From contig NC_045143.1 of the NCBI RefSeq assembly GCF_008831285.2, positions 3,481,503 through 3,545,502 on the forward strand: a stretch of DNA of 64,000 nt, read 5' to 3'. Below are positions 31,201 to 43,297 of this stretch, one piece after another. The stretch comes from Nymphaea colorata (lineage: Eukaryota > Streptophyta > Magnoliopsida > Nymphaeales > Nymphaeaceae). A program made the position numbers and the translations under genes. How positions within the stretch are numbered: position 1 is the first letter of the stretch; each line of letters begins with the position of its first letter. The notes beneath the pieces were generated by a model. That model did no database searches and had not been told where the DNA came from. It was given only the letters and a program-made list of their open reading frames with translations.

Positions 31201-34200
31201 GATGGTAAGGGAATAGGTCGTTTTGAACTTAGCCCTCCTCCAAGTACAGGAAGCATGGGAGGTAAGCAAATTATGACCCAGTAAATAAATTGGCTGTCTT
31301 TCCTTTTACTCCTAAGTTGAGTTTACTTTCCTAGCAGCAAATGGGAAGGAGAAGAGAGGCATGGTTCTCCCATTCCAGCCTCTTTCCATGTGCTTTAGCA
31401 ACATCAACTACTATGTGGATGTTCCAGAGGTATGCAATTGTGATTCTCTTGTCTAATTTATCTTTGATAGTCATTAGACTGATTTTGACTCTTTCTTATG
31501 ATTTGGTATGGTAGGCAATGAAGCAACAGGGTGTTATGGAAGACCGATTGCAGTTGTTAGTTGATGTTACTGGTGCATTTAGACCTGGTGTTCTTACTGC
31601 ATTGGTCGGAGTTAGTGGAGCTGGAAAAACCACTCTAATGGATGTTTTAGCTGGTAGAAAAACTGGTGGATATATAGAAGGAAATATAAGCATTTCAGGT
31701 TATCCAAAAAATCAGGAAACTTTTACAAGAATCTCTGGCTATTGTGAGCAGAATGATGTACATTCTCCGTGTATGACTGTATATGAGTCACTTGTATACT
31801 CTGCTTGGCTCCGTTTGCCTGCACATGTTGATCTAAGAACTCAGCAAGTAAGTACCTTTAGTTCGGTACTTGGCTTTTGTGTGTTTTATGCTTTTAGCTG
31901 CAAAATATTTACATGATTCTGTGCAGGCTTTCGTGGAGGAGGTGATGGAACTTGTAGAGCTTGTCCCAGTCGGTGGTGCCCTTGTTGGACTTCCAGGAAT
32001 AAATGGGCTGTCCACAGAACAGCGCAAGAGATTGACTATTGCTGTAGAGCTCGTTGCTAATCCATCTATTGTGTTCATGGATGAGCCAACCTCTGGATTG
32101 GATGCTAGATCTGCTGCCATTGTTATGAGAACTGTAAGGAATATTGTGGATACTGGAAGGACGATTGTCTGCACAATTCACCAACCCAGCATTGACATAT
32201 TTGAGTCATTTGATGAGGTCTTTACTTAATATTCCTGAATTGGATTGGCCTCTTTCTTTTGTTTGTTTGTTCTTTTCTTTGTGGCGACTGATATAGGCAT
32301 CTACTTAAGAATAGTTACTGTTAGCATGAGACTGATGTTAATATGGTTTTGTCTCGTCAGCTTTTATTTATGAAGCGTGGAGGGGAGCTCATTTATGCAG
32401 GTCTTCTGGGATCTAATTCTCAGAACCTCATTGAATATTTTGAGGTAACCTCAGTTGCCATTTTCTGTCTTAGTTCTTCTGTTTGTAGCTTCTTTCTTGT
32501 CAACACTTGAATTCTATGAAATCTTGTTAGTAATGAAAGCATGTACTTGTAACCCTCTTTCATGCCTGTTAGTCTTATACATCAATTCTCAAATGTCTTA
32601 TGATTTAAAATTTTAAACTTCAACCATGGGATCTGCCTCGTCATTTCATTCTGGTCTGCAATTTCATGTTCTAGAAATGCTCGGCTTTGAGTAAGATCTC
32701 TCACCTCCAAAAACTTATGCAGTGCAGAAGAACACATTTTTTCTACAGTTAAAATTTTGCCTCCTATGCACAACACACGACTTGCAAGTATACATAAGAT
32801 ACATGCATACATGCATGCATGCACACACACACATATTATATGTACTGACATTGTGTCCTATACAAAATTAGGCAATTGAAGGTGTGCCCAAGATAAAAGA
32901 TGGTTATAATCCAGCAACGTGGATGCTGGAGGTGACTTCTCCGGAAGAAGAAAATCGCCTAAGAGTAGATTTTGCTGATATTTACAGGAGATCTGATTTG
33001 TACAGGTTTTGTCATTTCCTGAATAATACTAATCTTAGGGAAGATTGGAAGCATTCTCATAAATATGTTGCTTCGGTATATCTGCAGGCAAAACAAATTG
33101 TTAGTTGAGAGTCTCAGCCGACCAACACATGAATCAAAAGATCTCAGCTTTCCAACAAAATATGCTCAACCATTTCGCATTCAATTTCTTGCATGCCTGT
33201 GGAAACAACATAAATCCTATTGGAGAAACCCTCAGTATACTGCAGTTCGATTCTTCTATACCGTTATCATTTCTTTGATGTTTGGCACCATCTGCTGGAG
33301 ATTTGGTAGTAAAAGGTTCTCTTTCTTACTCTCTCTCTCTCTCACACACACACACACATATTCCCTTGTGTGTTCACAGACATATGTAGATATGCTTATG
33401 CACATTCACATTCATAATGTTCACTGGTGATCCCTATTGCCTTGGCTTATCACGTCGTGGATGCACCAAAGAAAAGCTGTGTTCCTTTTGAGATCAATGT
33501 TCGCACAAACTGGCTAGTTCCTGATTGAGCCTTGTACTGTTTTTTGGAAGCTTCCTTTTATTTTAGTTTCATTTTTGTAATTTTGATGCAAAATGAAGAC
33601 ATCAATATGTTGTTTCCTTGGGCATATGGTTCCTTGTTTTGCAGAATAGGGAGCTATCCTCGCCGTGGTTGAGTTTATTGTTCTTTCTATGATCTATCAA
33701 CCTGGCTCAGGGACATTTTAGTTGCTGGGGATGCAGATAGCCTCCCTAGGAAAAAAAAAAAAAAAATCCGATGTCCACTTTGATCTATTTCTCTTAACTG
33801 CTGAAGTTTCCCAATTATCCAAATTGCTCTCAGTGTTTATCCTTGATAAGCCAAAACCTCATGTGTTTCACCTCTTTAAACTCAAAGTTAAAGGTCTAAT
33901 TCATCCTTAGACAAGCTACTAAAGTCCTCAAGAGTTTAAAGTTTTTTAAAATTATGTCAATCACAAAGGTAGTTGAAAATGGATGGGACACTTGTGTATT
34001 TGATTGTAAGTGCCAAGAAGCCAAGAAAATAGTGAATATTTGAAATCATTCTAAAGGTTAAAGATGAAAGTGTATTGGTCATCACAAAGATGACCACACT
34101 TTTTTTGAGGATGATTTTGTAATTTTTAAAGATAGCATGTAGTTCTTGTGCTGAAGTCTAGCTTGTTGAGAAATTGAGAATATTTGTATAAGTGTAATAG

Positions 34201-37200
34201 ATTTTTGGGAGGCATTTGAAAGACAGTAAAGTACTGGTGGACATGTGGCGTAGAATTAAGGTTGGTGGCTTTTACAGTTGATTTTAAATAAAAGTATTTC
34301 ATGATGTCCTATGTTTTCTGCTTTTTAGTTTGATATTCACTAGGAACTTTTGCCTATGGTAATCTTTTTTCTGTGGCATTTTTACTTCGTCTAAGTTCTG
34401 TTAATACTTTATAGTAATAGCCATCTTTTATTTTATTTTTGCAACAGCAGAGCTGCTATTGGTTAAATTATCAACTCCTATATGTAATTACTCTTTGGGG
34501 ATTTTCGAACTGGTTTAGCTTCCTTCAGTAGGACCATTCTTCAGGAATGATATGTACAGAAAGAGATGGATTGTAAACCTGGGATGCAACCACTTGTAGC
34601 CAAAAGAGAGCTTTATGCAGATAAGTTAGGCTTATAGTGGGTTTGTTGTCTCATGTTTAATTTTTTGTTCATCCGCAATGATACTCAGCTTAGTTTTATC
34701 TTCATATGCTGACCATTCTTGTTTCTGCTGAAGGCCTATTTGATTCATTAAGATGGGCTTAGAGCCTGACTTCTAAGAGTCTTAAGACTCTTACCTGATT
34801 AGTCAGTCGGTCAGTATTGATATTCTTTTGTGTTCCTCTCTCTCCTGTGTTTATTGATAGTCAGTCAGTCAGTATTGATATTCTTACCTGATTAGTCAGT
34901 CGGTCTGTATTGATATTCTTTTGGCCCGTGCTGCATTTCTCTGGTCGCTGGTACTCCTTTTGGTGTGTTGCTCATGCATTGAGGTGACACCTATTCTCAC
35001 CGATTATACGCTTAAATAAATCATTTTTCTCTCCATTGGAAAGGAAAAAGCACCTTATACATGGTTGTAGTAACTGGAGTTCAAGCTATCATTCCTTCTG
35101 ATCTGAATGTACACATCCTTAAGAGAGAAACTGAAGCTATTGATGGATAACTTACATTACTAATTTGTTTTGTTCGTAGACCTTAATATATGTTCCTCCG
35201 TGTAGCTTCCTGGCCTTTTCATTTGGATTCTCAACTTCAGGAAGGATGCTGAACATGCTTATCATGTCAGGCGATCTTATAATGAGCATTACTCTCAGTC
35301 TTTTTGTCATTTTCTCATACTCTTTGCCCCCTCTGGGTTTTCAGGATTCCCCATGTGCATTTTTCTGTCATTCTGATATACAAGGAAATAAAATGGGAGA
35401 CAGTTGATCGAACATTCTCTCTGACATGATTTCCTTCCAAGATTTTATCCTTTATCATGCCATGCACATTTGTGGTATTTCAAAAGTTCTTAATCTGTCA
35501 AATGAAGGAGAAAGGATTTCAATCTAATCGTGTGGACATCATCTGGCTGGGACTTGGAATTTGCATTTGCTTTATGGCTTATATTGTTACAAGTTCGTAG
35601 ATAAAAATATGTATCAGTTTGTGAAACAGTGAAATGGAGCTAGTTATGTCACTCAACATTAATGTCAATATTTGTATGCCAATTTTACAATTTTTTACTA
35701 CGGTTTATGGCATTTGTTGTTAGTTGAGTCTATGACAACTCTGTTCATTCTGCTTCTACTTCACTTTGACTTGTAAAAACAAAAGAAACTGTTGGGGAGT
35801 ACTTGAAACTCAAGTTTGCCGTTCTTTCCTTTTCAGAAACACTGTACAAGACATCCATAATGCTATGGGATCTATGTATGCGGCTGTTCTGTTCATTGGG
35901 ATAACCAATGGCACTGCTTCCCAGCCTGTAGTTTCCATTGAAAGGTTTGTTTCCTACCGGGAAAGGGGTGCAGGGATGTATTCACCTCTTGCATTTGCAT
36001 TTGCACAGGTTGGTGATGTTACCTTTCAATGTGTTTTGGAAACCTTTTAGTTGCTTTTAACAAAATTCATGCTTTCCCTTTGCAGGTTGTTATCGAATTC
36101 CCGTATGTATTTGTGCAAACTCTAATATACGGTTCAGTGTACTATGCTATGGCTTCATTTGCATGGACAGCAGCAAAATTCATTTGGTATATATTTTTCA
36201 TGTATTTTACGTTGCTGTACTTCACATTTTATGGAATGATGACCACAGCTGTCACACCTAACCACAATGTGGCTGCCATAATTGCTGCACCATTTTATAT
36301 GCTGTGGAATCTGTTCAGCGGCTTCATGATACCATACAAGGTAATAAGTTATAAGTTGATCCCTTTTCCAATTTGGAGTCCCTTTTTCTCTGGTTTTCTG
36401 TTCCAATCATTTTATATGGTGGCTGTGTGGTGCTTGTATTTTTCAGCATGTTCTGGAGGGCTGTGAATTTTTCATCCATAGTTTTTCATTAGAATGATCA
36501 CATCCCTACCTCCAGTGCCTTTGGGACTTGGAAACCAGTCAAGGATGCACAATTCTGATGTCTGTGGTTCTGAGTGGAGGTTTTTTGCAATCAACGAAAA
36601 ATTAATGACATAGCAAGACACTGAAATTATTTCTTCGTTTTCTCAATAATGGTCCAATTATATCTGTATGTAGTTCATGATTTCAACGGTCAAATTTTTA
36701 TGGTATTGGTGCCATTCTCAAACACAGCAGAGGAAATAGGATAAGAAAAACGGATCTTGCAATTTCTTTGAAAACATAAAAGGTATCGGAAATATGTAAT
36801 GATATCTTGAATGATCCACGGCCATGCTAAGAAGTGGAAACATACATCTGGATGGAACATGTGCTTAAAAGAGGCCGACTTTTGTAAGTCCTCCTTCTAA
36901 GTAATATGTGGCCGTTGCAAGGTTAAGTGTCTTGGCTAGGATTAATTGATTAAAATAAGATTTTGCGGATGCTGAGGCATTTTTCATTGCCATTTATAAA
37001 GCATGAAATCTGTACTGGTCTGGCTTTGTATTATGGTTAACTCAAAAGTTGCACAAACTGGAATCAAGTGTTGTCAGGAAAAAAAATAACGTACTGCACC
37101 TTCCTTTGCTTTTTCATAACATAAAATGCTCTAGGTGCTTATTTCTCTAATTACTGGCTAAGTTACATGGGTGCGCCAAACTAGTGAAACACCCGAGTCC

Positions 37201-37462
37201 ACTCGCATGTGGGTGTGGGTGCGGGTGTGGCCCGACACGACACCCAACTCGGTTTGACTGAGTCGGGTACTGCTGACTGCACTCACTCTTGTTTTTCTTT
37301 TTTTTTTTTCTTTTTTTTCTTCTCTCATATTTTCTCTCATCTTTTTTGCCCCCTTTTCTCTTTCCTCCCCCATTTTGTTTAATAAAACTTTGAATTTTGT
37401 ATGAGATAAAGGTAATCTTGAAAAAAAAATTAACAATATAGACAAATAAAATTATGAGAGGT

Positions 37463-37541
<79 letters not shown>

Positions 37542-38009
37542 GCCCTCGCTGCACCCGCACTAAGTTTTTTTAGAACGTGCCCCATCCAAAAACCCGCCCC
37601 CCTCACCCACGTGACATAGATTACTGGTCTACTCATTTTCTTTTTCCATTTTATTGTTTCTCTTGTTGTATTTCATCCTCTCTACTGTCAACTTGCAAGA
37701 AGATCTAAACAATAGTGCTCTTGGTGATTCTTGTAGAGGATCCCTGTGTGGTGGCGGTGGTACTATTGGGCTAATCCTGTTGCCTGGAGTTTGTATGGCC
37801 TCTTAACATCCCAGTATGGTGATCTTCATGACACCATAAGTTCGGCAGGAGGAACGACCACTGTCACCATAAGCAGTTTTCTCAATGACTACTTTGGGTT
37901 TGAGTATAGACTTTTGGGTTTGGCTGCAGTTGTTGTTGTTGGTTTTGCAGTGCTATTTGCCGTCATATTTGCTTTGGCAATCAAGCTCTTCAACTTCCAG
38001 AAGAGGTAG
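25235..38009 (+). CDS. ABCG32: Full-size PDR-type ABC transporter, ABCG32-like
   Basis: Twenty-four coding exons: 25235-25539, 26405-26525, 26655-26743, 26826-26910, 27194-27353, 27433-27509, 27598-27651, 28215-28305, 28386-28687, 28807-29088, 29406-29722, 29813-29973, 30047-30150, 30910-31066, 31151-31261, 31338-31429, 31515-31847, 31927-32217, 32361-32444, 32872-33005, 33088-33315, 35837-36008, 36086-36340, 37737-38009. Phases agree and give 1,425 residues (Arabidopsis ABCG32 is 1,420). Order is NBD-TMD-NBD-TMD. NBD1 has Walker [10 protein letters not shown] (178-186), signature ISGGQ (317-321) and an unusual Walker B FMDD. NBD2 has Walker [10 protein letters not shown] (868-876), LSTEQ (975-979) and canonical [10 protein letters not shown]. 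Hydrophobic segments in exons 11-14 and 21-24 form the membrane domains; the C-terminus is [12 protein letters not shown]32 exports cutin precursors at the epidermal plasma membrane. 25235 is the first in-frame ATG. A paralogous PDR is possible, but overall sequence favours ABCG32. Confidence 0.92.
27510..27597 (+). other. GC-AG intron (ABCG32 intron 6)
   Basis: The junction FMK|ALAL requires donor AAG|GCATGC. The alternative AAT|GTTATT, 9 nt downstream, would insert three residues absent from the family and is a poor GT donor. Confidence 0.65.
28155..28223. repeat. 39-bp tandem duplication copying the ABCG32 exon 8 acceptor
   Basis: The text from ttatagc through ctctgattggcacagattctag recurs 39 bp later. 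Each copy contains a cacag|ATTCTAG acceptor, at 28175/28176 and 28214/28215. Only the second leads into open coding sequence; the first reads ATT CTA GAT TCT AAA GCT TAT AGC CCC TGA. Confidence 0.9.
34801..34922. repeat. Three-copy imperfect repeat in ABCG32 intron 21
   Basis: A unit of about 28 bp (agtcagtcggtcagtattga followed by tattctt) occurs at 34801, 34859 and 34894 inside the 2,521-bp intron 33316-35836. The rest of that intron has no gene-like content. Confidence 0.85.
37461..37542. repeat. Compound TA/TG/TA microsatellite in the last ABCG32 intron
   Basis: A short TA run, about 25 TG units and another TA run lie in intron 36341-37736, roughly 200 bp before the final exon. The minus-strand open frame across it (poly Thr-His) is a repeat artefact. 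Confidence 0.93.
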
Positions 38010-38430
38010 TGAAATTTGCATTTTTTAATGCCTATCAGTCTTATTTTTTCTATTCTATGTCCTGAGATCACTTATTATTGAGGGCCAGGACTTGAAATAT
38101 GTAAATTCTTGTTTACAATAATGCAAATGTTCTTGAAATGCCGATACGCTAATAGTATACAATTTGTACAATTGATTGAGTATTATCCAGTTTGAAAATC
38201 GTAGGTTAGATTTGTATTGGCTCAAAATTGTCCCGTCAAAGTTATTGAGGATATCTCGTCTTCTAAGGATCACCACTTGATTGTGTTTTGTAAGGTGGAT
38301 ACATTTATTGAACTGACAGTGGGGATACTATTGCAGCTAATAACTATTTTGTTTGGCATATGGTTCTTAGGATTTAGTTACCTTATGGCTTCTATACATG
38401 TATGTGGCTTATATATATATGTGTGTGTGC

Positions 38431-38461
<31 letters not shown>

Positions 38462-41400
38462 TTAAGTTTTGAAAATGCTGCGGTTGCCGCTTCGACCTCT
38501 CTTGAGCCACAACACTCATAGAGTCTCTTTAGTTCAAAAGGAAGTTGACGCTGGGTATGACTTTAAATGACTACTGCGACAGTTGGACCGTGTTCTTTTT
38601 ATTATAAGACTATGATTTTTGAGCTACTAAATTTGATGCATTCTGACCCGTTGTTTTTTAGTAGTGTTGATCTTTCTTCTATTTGTTCACTTGATGAAAT
38701 GATTTTTGAGGGTAAAAATGGACATAAAAAGCTCAAAAGAGGACTACTCGTTTTATCTTTGTATATATACGAAACTAAAATATCGTCCTAAAATTGAGGA
38801 ACATTCTTCATACTGTAACAGGGTCTGCCATGTCAAACCATTTTCTTTCCCATTTTTTCGCAAAGATTTGCAGGCCACTTCTCCGTATATATGTGTGTGT
38901 GTGTGTGTCAACAATTTTATGGGCCATCTGGTTGCATTTTTTTTAGTTTCTTTTTTAAAGCCTAATGTATGAGATACAGAGTTGGTGGAGACTGACGTGC
39001 ATTAAGGTTCTTTGGTAGTGCAAAACTGATGGCTGAGAGAATTCATTTACATTTTTCAGCCTCCAAAAAAAAAAGTTCTAATAAAAAACGAAAGAAATCA
39101 CTTTGTAGAGCCTTGGTCATACTGAACAAATTTTATACAATTTAATCAAATTAAAACAACTGGGATTGTAAGATATAGATTAAGATGGCATGGAAATGGT
39201 ACTTCCTCGCACACGCACACACAACCAAGGAAACCAAGGAGATCCCAAAACCGGACATAAGATACGATATCAATTATTGATCCCAACAAATCCATTTCTT
39301 CAATCGAGGAAGTTCTCTTTATCTATTTTAGTTCGAGGAGCACGACTTTGATTGGAATGTGTGGAAAAGTTCCTCCGTCGGGGCCGAAGTCATTTTCGTT
39401 CACAAGTGTTTGTTTCTTTATTTTGAACATTTTCGCAGTAAAAGAATGTGAGAGCATCTCGTTTCACTTGAGCTTCGTTTTAGCTGGAACGTCTCTCGAT
39501 TTAAACGGCTTTCTTCGCGCAATTCTATTAAGAGCCCAGCTTCTCGCTTAATCACACATTGAGACATGGGGATTTTTTGTGAAAGCCTGTTAGCTAAGTT
39601 TCTGGATTTCCCACAAGAATCGCAGAAGGAGAAAAAATATTCTTTCTGATGACCTGACAAAGGTCCCTCCAATTTCAAAACATCAAAAAGATGCCGAACT
39701 CTATCGGAGATTTCAATAAGGATTAGTCTTCCTTTGAAATTATGGATAAGATGTTGGTCCCTGAAAGGAAATTTGCTTGTTCTTTATGATAAACCCTAAT
39801 GCTTCACATACCCAAAACACCAACGATAGTATGTGCTCAATCATCAAGGCAAATGGCGGAAGAATGACAAATATTCTTCCTCTTTTATGGAGCAGATAGA
39901 GCAAACAGCCTTTGGCTTCACCATTTTCTCTATGTTTTGCGTGCAGAGAGAATGTTTGGGTTCCTTTCTTTTGCATTAAAATAATTGGGTAGGGCCTATT
40001 TCCAACATTGGATCCTTGTGTATTACTATTATATATGAATAAATTAGTTTAATAACTGATGGCAATTACCTGTTCACCATTCCCCACTCAACCATGTTCA
40101 TCTTACAAAATTGGAAACTTTGTCTCTATTTGTCCTTGGCTTTCTTTTTTTTTTTTTTGTAGTTGAATGATAGAGGAAAGGAGCAGAGACTGCATGGTAC
40201 AAATTGGACTTTGTAGCAACGAGGAAGTGCATCCTAGCAAGGGTTTAGATCTGAAAGTGCGACTACCTTGATTTGATTTGTTCCTTTCTCCTCATTAAGC
40301 GAGTGGTTCATGGTTTAGAGAATGGTACCAAACCTAGACCGTATGCGCCTGGAGACCGCAATATGTCGACGTATCTGGTTCTAAGACCATCGATGGATTC
40401 AAAGATGGATATCCAGTGCCACCTGAACCCGACCAAGATAGTAAGACTTGGAATTTTACTTTCTCAGTCTAATGGGTGGGTATCCATTATTCAGATATTC
40501 ATATATATGCATTTATAAATCCAAATTTAATAACAATAACGTTTCACTTTATAGTTAAAATCCACTTAGAATCCGGTTGAGTTTCATCCGAACCACTTAA
40601 ACTCCTCTAGGTTGGATACTGAACCTGACAGAGGCAATCCAGTCTCTTTGGGTCAGGTTAAGTGGGATCAATACATGGACCGGTTTTATTAAATCGTGAA
40701 CTTTTTTACAAACACTTAGTATAGCTACCACCTTTCTTCTTGTTTCTAGAGTCCAGAGTTGTTTCAATGCATGGGTAGTCCTACAGTACGCTATGTAACT
40801 CGAATATCTTGCATACCATTATTTACAGTTCAAATGAATAAACACTTATGAACAACAAACCGAAAAGCATCGTCCACATGACCGTATGGCCGACCAGTTT
40901 GTTATACCCATTGGAGTCCAACTTTTTTAAATTCTGATTCTGGTTATTTGGAGAGGTTAAGAGCAACCCACTGGAGAGTTGTCAGTGGGAGTTGGGAAAG
41001 ACGGGCTTTACCTTATGGGCGTAAGATGCCTCCAAGTCTGTTGAGCATATTTCTTGGGGATAGGTAATTTTGATTTTGGGGGACAATGAGATTGCTTTTT
41101 CATTAATTAGTGAACAAGCGTTGAAAATTTGTCATTCCTTAATACCAAAAAAGAAGTGACGTTCTTAAAAGAGTGATTGAATAAAATAAACAAATAAAGG
41201 TTTGATTTGGGAAGAGAGATCTGTCGAAATGCGGTTAAACTTTAAAAGTCCAATTGCTAAATCCAAGAATTCTTAGTCTAATCAAGATGGAGCAAGTAGA
41301 GGACCATTATAATGAACCACACCACGTAGTCTATATATAAAGCTTTAGATCCAGCACAAATCTGAATTGTATATGTGAATTAAAGTTTAAAACTTTAAAC

Positions 41401-43297
41401 TAATATGACATTGGCTTTGCCCGTTTCCCTTCGAGTTTGAGTAGACAGAGGAATCAGGAAAAAACCAGATTCAACTAATTGGAACCGATATTCCACAGAT
41501 TCAAGCTACTTATCAGGATGGTCCATGATCTCGAGGCTCGGACTATTGCTGTGAACAGATCGTGCAATGTGATCAATCTATGCAATGTTATTTTCCATCA
41601 ATGCCATTTATTGCTTTTCCAGGTAGGCGGTTAACAATATGAGCACTCATGATGTGAGAACTTCTATACCACTCAAACAAGGGGTTTGTCCGTTGATCTG
41701 AAATATTTTCGCTCCGGCCATGCAGCAAGGAACACCAATCATAAGCTTTTGTTTCTTCGTTGTTGGGATAACTTCAGTATCCTGGGAAAATGACTTTTTG
41801 AAACTAAATCCATTTCAGATTCTTGCAATTCTGTCACAGAAGTTTCAGGCAGAACCGAGATTGACGTTTTATATACTACCAATAAAAGTAAAATGGGGAT
41901 TTTATGAAGTGTTAAGATGAAGACTTGTCATCAACTCCCCAACTGTGGTGACAACTTGAGTTTGGTCATCCTTTCATAATGGGGATCCATTAGTTGGTGA
42001 TTGATGCGTACCTGCCATAAAGAAAGAAACATAAGATCTTAGGACTTTGGTTTCCTTAACTGTGCCAAATTTAACAAAATTGAAAATTCAGGTCGTGGTA
42101 TATTTGAATACGTAGGCAAAAAGCATACATTATTGCATTTTAATATGAGCGTAACAGACTTGAAATACAAAATTCATACACTTTTTGGAACCATGAATAC
42201 CAACTTCAATTTCGTAATAATGTTTGTTGAAATCCTTCCGTAAGTGGAAGTTCATCAAGTACATGGACAAATCTCATAACGACAACGAAAAGATCACCTA
42301 ATTTAGAAAAGGAAAGGCCCCCAAGAATCCTCGATGTACCCTCCATTCACATTTCATGGGATATCGACTTCTGCTCATCTTTGTTCAAAATTTTCCTTGG
42401 TCATGTGTCTGATAACCAGTTCTTGTGCCTTTGATTTGATTTTGTCTTTTTCATGCCTAGGGGTCACGATGTTGTAACTTCCGAAGAAACATGGGCATTA
42501 ATGGCGTTAAACAGAGGTTAAAATATTGCTAGAAGTCACTTTTTGCATCCGACTCACAAGGGCGGCTCCGCTCATTTAATGAGAAAGCGGGACGCAATGA
42601 ACGTAGCCACCATCCACCACCTTTTGGTCGACCGACATTTTAAACAGCAATGACAGTCGACAGAAGAGAAAAAAAAACAATGCATCTTGGTTGGACTGAG
42701 AGTATCGTGTTAGTTATTTTGGAATTAAAAATGGCAGAGAGAGCTGCTTCATCGACAGGTGATAATACAGAGAGAGCGAGCTCGAGCTTGCTCACTCGGC
42801 GACAGGCGGCTTTCTTGGTCTGTAGCCAACGGTAATTTTTTATGCTTTCACCAAAGTTCTTGGCCTGAAACACCAAATACACTGGTTCTCTCTCTCTCTC
42901 TCTCACGTGGGAGGAAGGGACCAAAGAGAGGTGGAGAGATCGCAGTCTTGTTTTAGTCAAGAAAGGAAAGGAGACAGAAGAAAAGGGAGATGGAGATAGA
43001 GAAAGAGAGGACCGTTACTTGGCAAATGTCGTTCTGAGCAAAGCTGCATGTGTTTGTGAAACTTTTTTTCTTCTCTTTTTCCTCTTTGCCTTTTCTTTCC
43101 CTCTTGGTTAGAGAGAGAGAGGTAGGCATTACTAGTAATGGCGTCCTGAGGGGAAGGCCGCCTCGTACTTGCAAAACTCTTTTGCTTTTCTCTTCTTCTT
43201 TCAATTTCTTTCCTTCTTTCTTTTGGTCTTTTGAGAGAGAGGGGGAGAGAGAGTGGAGGTGGTGTGGGCCCGCTGAGAGAGTGTGGGGGAGGGGGTA
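38010..43297. other. Gene-poor interval between ABCG32 and TIFY8
   Basis: No gene is supported. It holds the ABCG32 3' flank, a TG/GA microsatellite at about 38420-38461, AT-rich DNA with scattered short runs, and GA/CT-rich tracts after 42880 that form the TIFY8 promoter and leader. Open frames in 42950-43600 on the minus strand are shadows of this purine-rich leader and exon 1. Confidence 0.6.
38420..38461. repeat. TG/GA compound microsatellite
   Basis: A GTGTGTGT tract passes directly into a GA tract in the 3' flank of ABCG32. Confidence 0.85.

Noticed and set aside
31833..32174. Minus-strand frames over ABCG32 exon 18
   Set aside because: They are shadows of the conserved NBD2 coding sequence.
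37430..37636. Minus-strand open frame rich in Thr-His
   Set aside because: It is the translation of the TG/TA microsatellite in an ABCG32 intron.
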